53,396 bases of DNA, from positions 1 to 53,396 of the forward strand of contig NZ_JPOQ01000032.1 in NCBI RefSeq assembly GCF_000735045.1, given 5' to 3'. Under the pieces are notes generated by a model. The model saw only the letters and a program-made list of their open reading frames with translations, did no database searches and was not told the origin of the DNA. Every line of letters begins with the position of its first letter. Positions within the stretch are counted from its first letter, which is position 1. The DNA comes from Ferrovum myxofaciens (GTDB taxonomy: Bacteria > Pseudomonadota > Gammaproteobacteria > Burkholderiales > Ferrovaceae). Below, piece after piece: positions 46,519-53,396 of this stretch. The translations under genes and the position numbers were made by a program.

Positions 46519-47112
46519 ATGGCGATCGCTCAGGATAAGGAAGTCCGGATCAACGGGGAAATCACCGTCGCAGAAGTGCGGTTGGTGGGGGTAGATGGAG
46601 AACAACTGGGGATCATGCGTCTGAATGACGCATTGCGTCAGGCGGAAGAAACTGACGTTGATCTGGTGGAAATTGCCCCGACGGCAAACCCACCGGTCTG
46701 TCGCCTGATGGATTTTGGCAAGTTCAAGTATCGTGAAAGCAAGCGACAGCACGAAGCCAAGGTCAAACAGAAACAGATTCAAGTCAAGGAAATCAAATTC
46801 CGTCCCGGTACTGATGATGGAGATTACGCCATCAAGGTGCGCAACCTGATTCGCTTTTTGTCCGAGGGTGACAAAACCAAGGTGACCTTGCGGTTTCGCG
46901 GTCGCGAGATGACGCACCAGGAATTGGGATACAACCTGCTTAAACGGGTAGAAGCCGATCTGGCAGCCCATGGAGTCGTGGAGCAGTTTCCCAAGATGGA
47001 AGGGCGTCAGATGGTAATGGTGCTGGCCCCCCGCAAAAAGGCTGAAGTAGTCGCCAAAGCCGGCAAGGAAAATAATAAAGTCGAAGCTACGTCGACGGAA
47101 GTAGATGCGTAG
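46519..47112 (+). CDS. infC: Translation initiation factor IF-3
   Basis: A 197-residue factor (195 if the AUC start is used) that binds the 30S subunit and checks start codons and initiator tRNA. The N-domain [26 protein letters not shown] and [20 protein letters not shown], and the C-domain [20 protein letters not shown] and [17 protein letters not shown], are characteristic. The C-terminal tail is about 15 residues longer than in E. coli, Lys/Glu-rich. The ATG at 46519 is only 2 bases from GGGAG, whereas an ATC at 46525 is 8 bases from it and gives the usual N-terminus [11 protein letters not shown] after the initiator Met. E. coli infC uses AUU for self-regulation, so AUC is quite possible. 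Confidence 0.95.
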   Translation: MAIAQDKEVRINGEITVAEVRLVGVDGEQLGIMRLNDALRQAEETDVDLVEIAPTANPPVCRLMDFGKFKYRESKRQHEAKVKQKQIQVKEIKFRPGTDDGDYAIKVRNLIRFLSEGDKTKVTLRFRGREMTHQELGYNLLKRVEADLAAHGVVEQFPKMEGRQMVMVLAPRKKAEVVAKAGKENNKVEATSTEVDA

Positions 47113-47204
47113 CAAGCAGTGCCCACAAGGCGCGGCGGGTCATCAAGTATCAGGCGCGTAGCCTGTTCACCCGACGCGGATTACTATAACGATTGGAGCT
47201 TTCC

Positions 47205-47402
47205 ATGCCCAAAATGAAAACCAAAAGCGGAGCTGCAAAACGCTTCCGCGTGCGAGGGAGTGGCAGTATCAAGCGCTCTCAGGCATTCAAACGCCACATC
47301 CTGACCAAAAAAACCACCAAGACAAAGCGTCAATTGCGTGGGACGGCAGAAATTCATTCCACCAACATGGGCTCGGTCAAAGCCATGTTGCCCTACGCTT
47401 AA
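47205..47402 (+). CDS. rpmI: Ribosomal protein L35
   Basis: A 65-residue basic protein of the 50S subunit, exactly the usual length. [20 protein letters not shown] is the family N-terminus, and [19 protein letters not shown] the conserved centre. The start ATG 47205 has TTGGAG 6 bases upstream. It is followed by rplT after 12 bases. The 92-base infC-rpmI gap holds TATAAC (47186-47191), a possible -10, and in other bacteria is where L20 binds to repress the operon; I cannot verify that structure here. Confidence 0.97.
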   Translation: MPKMKTKSGAAKRFRVRGSGSIKRSQAFKRHILTKKTTKTKRQLRGTAEIHSTNMGSVKAMLPYA

Positions 47403-47414
47403 GGAGAACCGTCC

Positions 47415-48853
<1,439 letters not shown>

Positions 48854-48863
48854 GAGATGCGCG

Positions 48864-51239
48864 GTGAAATTTTCTGAAGCATGGCTGAGAACCTGGGTAG
48901 ATCCAGACCTCGATGCCGCCGAGTTGGCCCATGTCCTGACCATGGGGGGGCTGGAAGTGGAAGCCCTGAGCCCCTGCGCGCCTCCTTTTGATCAAGTGGT
49001 AGTGGGCCAGATTCTGACGGTAGAGAAGCATCCTCAGGCCGATCGGCTGAATTGTCTGACGGTGGACGTGGGCACTTCTGAGCCCCTGCCCATCGTTTGT
49101 GGTGCACCCAATGTAGCGGTGGGGATGAAAGCCCCTTGTGCTCTGGTGGGTGCGGTCCTTCCCGGCGATTTGACCATCAAGGCGGCCAAGGTGCGGGGAA
49201 TCGAATCCCAGGGCATGATGTGTTCGGCTCGGGAATTGGGTTTGAACGAAGAAAGCGAGGGCTTGCTTGCGCTCGATGCGCAGGCCCCGGTGGGACAATC
49301 CCTTCGTGTCTGGCTGGATCTGGATGATCAGCAATTTACCCTCAAACTAACTCCCAACCGGGCAGATTGTTTGAGTATGCGGGGGGTGGCCAGAGAAGTG
49401 GCCGCATTGACTCAATGTTCGCTCACGCCCCCAATTTTCATTTCCAGAGAGGCAAATCCCGAATTTGGTACGCGTACCGTCCAGATTGATGCAAGGGAAG
49501 GATGCGCACGCTATGGTGGACGGGTGATCCATCTCGAACAGCCAGACCAGCCCACCCCGGACTGGATGGTGCGTCGTCTGGAACGCGCTGGCCTGCGTGC
49601 CAAGGCGCTGGTGGTGGATGTGACCAACTACGTCATGCTGGAATTGGGACAACCCCTTCATGCCTTTGCCGATGCTGCACTGACCGGAAATCTCACCGTG
49701 CGTTGGGCGCGGGAAGGAGAATCCCTCACCGTACTTTCCGGCCAAACTCTTGCATTGACTGCGGATCTATTGGTGGTAGCCGATGAAGCGGGGCCCCAGG
49801 CTCTGGCAGGACTCATGGGGGGGCAGAATTCTGCAGTTTCTGCACAAACCCAGGACATTTTTCTCGAGGCGGCCTGGTTTTCTCCCGGGGCACTGGCAGG
49901 GCGTGCCCGTCGCCTGGGGTTGGCCTCAGAAGCCGCTTTCCGGTTTGAACGGGGCGTAGATGCCAGTCTTACCCAGGAAGCCCTGGAACGGGCTACCCAA
50001 CTGTTGTTGGACTATGCCGGCGGAGGGCAGGCGGGTCCCATTCTCGATCTCGTTCACCCCGAAAAGTTGCCCCGGCGACTTCCGGTGCGGGTTCGTCCTG
50101 ATCGTGTGCGCCGTTTATTGGGCTTTGAAGTCGCGGTGGACACGATGCGACAAATCCTGACCCGGTTAGGCGTTGGCCTGGAAGGAAACGATGTGGGTTG
50201 GACCGCTACGGCACCTACCTGGCGCGTGGATCTGGAACGGGAAGTGGATTACGTGGAAGAAATAGCCCGCTGTGTGGGCTACGACCAGATCCCGATGCAG
50301 GTGCCCAGGGCGCCTTTGAGGGCAATCCACCTGCCGGAACGTGAACGCTCCCGGCAGACTGTCGCCCAGCGTTTGCAGGCGCGCGGATTTCAAGAGGTCA
50401 TCACCTACAGTTTTGTTCCGCCAGAAGGGGAGCAGCGTCTGGCCATGCAACCCTCGATCCTCAATTTGCTCAATCCCCTGTCGCAGGATCTGGCCGTCAT
50501 GCGTTCCACCTTGTCGGTGGGCTTGATGGAAACCCTGGTATTCAACCTCAAACGCAAACAGGAACAGGTGCGGATTTTTGAGTGGGGACGGTGTTTTCTT
50601 CCTGCCCGGGATACGGACGGTCTTTGCGCTCAGCCCTTGCGTTTAGGTGGTTTGTGGTACGGAACCCGTTTTCCTGAACAGTGGGGGATCGAGAGCGAGT
50701 CCGCCGACTTTTTCGATCTCAAGGGGGTTGTGGAAGAACTTCTGCCGTCTGGCGCAAGTTTCGTTTCAACCCAACATCCTGCCTTGCATCCCGGACGTTC
50801 TGCCGAGGTTTGGTGGAATGGGCAAAGTATCGGGTGGTTGGGGGAGTTACACCCCCGCTTGGGTCCCTCCTATGACCTTTCCCGCATGCCTTTGTTGTTT
50901 GAGTTAGAATGGATCCCCTTGACCCGGGAATCATGGCCCGAGTATGGTCCTACACCGCGTTTTCAGCCTGTACGGCGTGATCTGGCCTTGGTGGTGGAAG
51001 AAAGTATCCCGGCCATGACTCTGTGGGATGCCCTGCGTGCAGCGGCTCCGAAAAATGTGGCAGACATCCTGTTGTTCGATGTTTATCAAGGGGCTGGAGT
51101 GGAGGAAGGAAAGAAAAGTTTGGCATTTTGTGTGAAAATCCAAGATACGGAACGCTCTTCCACCGAAGGGGAATTGGAGCAGATTTGCCAGGAATTGATA
51201 GGGGTCGCAGAACGACGTTTCGGTGCGGTCTTGAGATAG
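48864..51239 (+). CDS. pheT: Phenylalanyl-tRNA synthetase beta subunit
   Basis: A 791-residue subunit starting with GTG after TAGGAG. Domains in order: N-terminal [11 protein letters not shown], the tRNA-binding OB domain (about 40-150, [23 protein letters not shown]), the B3/B4 editing domain ([21 protein letters not shown]-like segment, about 250), the B5 domain (about 400-470), the catalytic-like core, and the C-terminal FDX-ACB anticodon domain (about 695-790, ending RRFGAVLR). It is full length compared with E. coli (795). ihfA follows 10 bases later, as is general in proteobacteria. Confidence 0.97.
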   Translation: MKFSEAWLRTWVDPDLDAAELAHVLTMGGLEVEALSPCAPPFDQVVVGQILTVEKHPQADRLNCLTVDVGTSEPLPIVCGAPNVAVGMKAPCALVGAVLPGDLTIKAAKVRGIESQGMMCSARELGLNEESEGLLALDAQAPVGQSLRVWLDLDDQQFTLKLTPNRADCLSMRGVAREVAALTQCSLTPPIFISREANPEFGTRTVQIDAREGCARYGGRVIHLEQPDQPTPDWMVRRLERAGLRAKALVVDVTNYVMLELGQPLHAFADAALTGNLTVRWAREGESLTVLSGQTLALTADLLVVADEAGPQALAGLMGGQNSAVSAQTQDIFLEAAWFSPGALAGRARRLGLASEAAFRFERGVDASLTQEALERATQLLLDYAGGGQAGPILDLVHPEKLPRRLPVRVRPDRVRRLLGFEVAVDTMRQILTRLGVGLEGNDVGWTATAPTWRVDLEREVDYVEEIARCVGYDQIPMQVPRAPLRAIHLPERERSRQTVAQRLQARGFQEVITYSFVPPEGEQRLAMQPSILNLLNPLSQDLAVMRSTLSVGLMETLVFNLKRKQEQVRIFEWGRCFLPARDTDGLCAQPLRLGGLWYGTRFPEQWGIESESADFFDLKGVVEELLPSGASFVSTQHPALHPGRSAEVWWNGQSIGWLGELHPRLGPSYDLSRMPLLFELEWIPLTRESWPEYGPTPRFQPVRRDLALVVEESIPAMTLWDALRAAAPKNVADILLFDVYQGAGVEEGKKSLAFCVKIQDTERSSTEGELEQICQELIGVAERRFGAVLR

Positions 51240-51249
51240 GGAGCAGGAT

Positions 51250-51555
51250 ATGACATTGACCAAAGCAGAACTCGCAGAACAGTTGTTTGAGCGGGTGGGT
51301 TTGAACAAACGGGAAGCCAAAGCGTTTGTGGAGTCCTTCTTTGAAGAAATCCGTCTCTCACTGGAAGCGGGTAAGGAAGTAAAACTTTCGGGTTTCGGTA
51401 ACTTTCAGGTACGCACCAAACCCCAGCGACCGGGACGCAATCCCAAGACCGGCGAAGAGATTCCGATTACTGCGCGGCGCGTGGTGACTTTTCACGCCAG
51501 CCAGAAATTGAAGTCCATGGTAGAGGAACGCCGTGGTAAGGCTTCAGCGCGCTGA
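51250..51555 (+). CDS. ihfA: Integration host factor subunit alpha
   Basis: A 101-residue HU/IHF-family DNA-bending protein. [33 protein letters not shown] is the dimer core, and [44 protein letters not shown] includes the beta-arm with the DNA-intercalating Pro in GRNPKTG. It pairs with IhfB, which is encoded elsewhere, and bends DNA at specific sites. The location after pheT is the standard one. It overlaps the MerR-family gene by 23 bases. Confidence 0.96.
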   Translation: MTLTKAELAEQLFERVGLNKREAKAFVESFFEEIRLSLEAGKEVKLSGFGNFQVRTKPQRPGRNPKTGEEIPITARRVVTFHASQKLKSMVEERRGKASAR

Positions 51556-52006
51556 ACGCGATCTTCCGCCCATCCCTCCCAAGCATTACTTTACCATTGG
51601 GGAGGTGAGCCAGTTATGCGATATCAAACCCCATGTCCTGCGTTACTGGGAACAGGAGTTTCTGCAACTTCGCCAGGTCAAACGGCGTGGGAATCGCCGC
51701 TATTATCAGCCCCGTGAAGTGGAACTGATCCGGCATATCCGTTCTTTGCTCTATGAACGAGGTTTTACCATCACGGGTGCGCGTCATGAACTGTCTCAAC
51801 TGGGGAAAGATGGGCGGCAGTCGGTTTCCCGTCTCCCTGAGGAAAAAGAAGTCACTCCCTCTGAAGAAATGAATACCCCCCAGACATTGGTTCCAGATCA
51901 CCCTGATGAACCGAGTCTTTGTGAAGTCCCTTTCATTCATAAAATGCTCATGGGCGAAACACTGCGCGCGGAATTGAACGAAATCCTACTTCTCCTTTCG
52001 CGCTGA
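51533..52006 (+). CDS. MerR-family transcriptional regulator
   Basis: A 157-residue protein with an N-terminal MerR winged helix (about residues 19-88): [25 protein letters not shown] and [30 protein letters not shown]. The C-terminal part is poorly conserved and acidic ([15 protein letters not shown]), ending in a short Leu-rich helix, with no Cys pattern for metal sensing. The gene order pheT-ihfA-merR-tRNA-Pro is widely kept in betaproteobacteria; the target is unknown. The start is GTG 51533, overlapping the ihfA end by 23 bases. Confidence 0.88.
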   Translation: MVRLQRAERDLPPIPPKHYFTIGEVSQLCDIKPHVLRYWEQEFLQLRQVKRRGNRRYYQPREVELIRHIRSLLYERGFTITGARHELSQLGKDGRQSVSRLPEEKEVTPSEEMNTPQTLVPDHPDEPSLCEVPFIHKMLMGETLRAELNEILLLLSR

Positions 52007-52012
52007 CTGTGT

Positions 52013-52018
52013 CATAAT
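52013..52018 (+). promoter_or_regulatory. Possible -10 element of the tRNA-Pro gene
   Basis: CATAAT lies 8 bases before the tRNA, just after the merR stop. A -35 at 16-18 bases is weak (TTCTCC, 51990-51995). The tRNA could also be cotranscribed with merR. Confidence 0.3.
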
Positions 52019-52026
52019 AACAAACT

Positions 52027-52103
<77 letters not shown>

Positions 52104-52117
52104 GTCAAATCAGATAG

Positions 52118-53278
52118 TTATAGCAGTGTTTTGGTTTTTTGTGGCGCTGCTGTGGCTATGGGATCAAAGGCTGTGTCGATTTTTGCGCGTTCTGCGCTCT
52201 TGTCAGCACCGTCAATCCATCGTGAATAAGTGGTAAGGAGCATGGCCATCGTCGCGTGGCCGAGTTGCTTTGCTACCCACATTGGGTTTGCGCCAGCCAT
52301 CAGATTCAGCGTGGCATAGGTGTGCCGAGTCTGGTAAAAATTCCTCTCGCGCAAGCCCAGCGCTTTTAATGTCGGGTTCCAGTACGCCCGGCGTAGCGGT
52401 CTTTCTTCTGAATACGGTTCGCCCGTCACCGGATTGTTGAACACATAGCCGCCCTTCAAAAACGTCCATTCTTTTTGCCGAGTCAATGCGGCCAGCGCAC
52501 GAGCGTTCAATTCCACGTCACGCACTTTGAATGTCTTGGTTTCGTGTTCCTCGCCAAACGTGCGCGCACGTTTCACCCGCACCAATCCGCGCTTAAAATC
52601 CACCTCACCCCATCGTAACGAGATTGTTTCAGATGGCCGCAGACCTGTAAAAATGGCAAACTCGAAAATGTTTACGATCTGCACATCATATTTTTGCATG
52701 TGTGCAAGCACGAAATCAACCTCATCTGGGGTCAGTGGGTCTGGCGGCTCCTTCTGGACTTTGGCGTTGCGGATACGCCCTGCTGGATTGGACTGGATTG
52801 TCCCATCCAGGTATGCCATTTCCAAAACCTGGCGCAGAGGGATCAAGATGTTGTTGCGGTTTTTGGGGCCCCATCCTTGTGAGTTGGCCAAGGCGGCAAT
52901 AGTTGAATACTTGATCTGATCTATCGGCGTTTCTCCAATCTTGCCAAGCCAAAATTCCAGTGCTTGGCGGTATTTGATCAGAGTTCCGTTGGATAGGTGG
53001 CTGGATACGGCCAGCCATTTTTGTGAAACTGTTCTGAATGTGTCGGGCTGTAGTTTCTCGGGTGATGATCTGGCGATCCGCGACGTTGGGAAGTGTGATG
53101 TATACTGCTCAAGAGTATACGTTCCGAGAGCGATGGCACGCTCAATTTCCGCCTTCAGGCGTTCTGCGTACCTGATATTCGATGCCGTCGGGGGGATTTT
53201 GATTGTTGGCCGGTAGCGTTCGCCGTTCCAATAGAAGGTGATTTGTAACCCTTTGCCGTGTGACTTGATTCCACCCAT
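52118..53278 (-). CDS. Tyrosine site-specific integrase
   Basis: A 386-residue phage-type integrase. The N-terminal arm-binding part (residues about 1-50; KGLQITFYWNGERYRPTIKI and TASNIRYAERLKAEIE) matches the DUF3596 type. It is followed by a SAM-like core-binding domain (about 80-160) and the catalytic domain (about 180-360): Arg 214 in TGLRPSE, Arg 318 in YQTRHTYA (a Tyr replaces the usual first His of H-x-x-R, as in related integrases), His 341 in LGH and the nucleophile Tyr 351 in TTYSRW. All key residues are present, so it looks active. Its 3' end faces tRNA-Pro. The upstream excisionase-like frame overlaps its start by 124 bases. Confidence 0.93.
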   Translation of the reverse strand: MGGIKSHGKGLQITFYWNGERYRPTIKIPPTASNIRYAERLKAEIERAIALGTYTLEQYTSHFPTSRIARSSPEKLQPDTFRTVSQKWLAVSSHLSNGTLIKYRQALEFWLGKIGETPIDQIKYSTIAALANSQGWGPKNRNNILIPLRQVLEMAYLDGTIQSNPAGRIRNAKVQKEPPDPLTPDEVDFVLAHMQKYDVQIVNIFEFAIFTGLRPSETISLRWGEVDFKRGLVRVKRARTFGEEHETKTFKVRDVELNARALAALTRQKEWTFLKGGYVFNNPVTGEPYSEERPLRRAYWNPTLKALGLRERNFYQTRHTYATLNLMAGANPMWVAKQLGHATMAMLLTTYSRWIDGADKSAERAKIDTAFDPIATAAPQKTKTLL

Positions 53279-53396
53279 TGTAAATACGCCTCAACGATAA
53301 AATGTATACGTCCGTCAGGTGACTTGATGTAATGGACGCCTTCGGCAAACTCGCCGCGAGCTATTTTAGACCGCAATGCGTCCTCAGTATAGCCGG
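53155..53396 (-). CDS. Excisionase-like protein, 5' end beyond the window
   Basis: An open frame of at least 80 codons enters from the right edge. It contains YTEDALRSKIARGEFAEGVHYIKS, then PDGRIHFIVEAYLQWVE. The pattern of T/S-E-x-A-x-x-x-K-I-x-x-G-x-W/F-x-E-G and K-x-P-D-G-x-I-x-x-x-x-x-x-Y-x-x-W is like phage and island excisionases, which are small helix-turn-helix proteins partnering the integrase in excision. The remainder after VESSHTAKGY is unlike the family and may be incidental. The last 124 bases overlap the integrase start. The N-terminus is missing. Confidence 0.6.
   Translation of the reverse strand, partial: GYTEDALRSKIARGEFAEGVHYIKSPDGRIHFIVEAYLQWVESSHTAKGYKSPSIGTANATGQQSKSPRRHRISGTQNA

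Overview
The window is a dense, GC-rich bacterial chromosome segment with about 52 protein genes or gene fragments, one 4.5S SRP RNA and one tRNA-Pro. Several blocks have the order typical of Beta-/Gammaproteobacteria: dnaX-ebfC-recR; ilvE/zinc finger/waaF; yhdP-nit-tldD-aroG; ndk-rlmN-rodZ-ispG-hisS-yfgM-bamB-der; and thrS-infC-rpmI-rplT-pheS-pheT-ihfA-merR-tRNA-Pro. The last block, and the tRNA after the MerR gene, point to a betaproteobacterium. I cannot name the genus from sequence alone. The envelope genes (bamB, waaF, a PagL-like lipid A deacylase, two AsmA-like giants) show that it is Gram-negative. Layout: 1-1106 holds the end of a MazE-like antitoxin, a MazF/PemK toxin, a small c-type cytochrome and a short possible OsmC-like remnant. 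1121-9681 holds an AsmA-like DUF748 protein, an orphan NarL/GacA-like response regulator, ubiC, a quinone oxidoreductase, a TerC-family membrane protein, ribA, ispF/ispD and mltF. 9648-16705, all on the minus strand, holds serS, recR, ebfC, dnaX, pagL, the SRP RNA, algC/manB and a YheT hydrolase. 16792-17865 is alr. 17942-24061 is a compact transfer operon, trbB-C-D-E-J-L plus a small unknown gene. It matches the first half of the trbBCDEJLFGI operon of Ti-type and Tn4371-type elements, but trbF, trbG, trbI, a coupling protein and a relaxase are absent. 24058-26183 (minus) holds waaF, a zinc-finger protein and ilvE. 26260-36578 holds yhdP, nit, tldD, aroG, a DUF4337 protein, accA and tilS. 36663-52006 is the long ndk-to-merR housekeeping run. 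52027-52103 is tRNA-Pro(GGG). Next to it a tyrosine integrase and the start of an excisionase-like gene mark the near end of an element that continues beyond the window. How the genes work together: most of the window is core metabolism (isoprenoid ispD/F/G, ubiquinone, riboflavin, aromatic and branched-chain amino acids, fatty acid synthesis), translation (SerRS, HisRS, ThrRS, PheRS, IF3, L35, L20, TilS, RlmN, SRP RNA), replication and repair (DnaX, RecR, EbfC, IHF) and envelope building. The accessory parts are the toxin-antitoxin edge, the partial Trb secretion operon and the tRNA-Pro integrated element. The Trb operon is the strongest candidate for something unusual: six intact inner-membrane, ATPase and pilin genes without the outer-membrane core genes, set between alr and waaF. 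Smaller points of interest are two perfect palindromes in promoter regions, a probable AUC start codon for infC, and several tight overlaps between genes.
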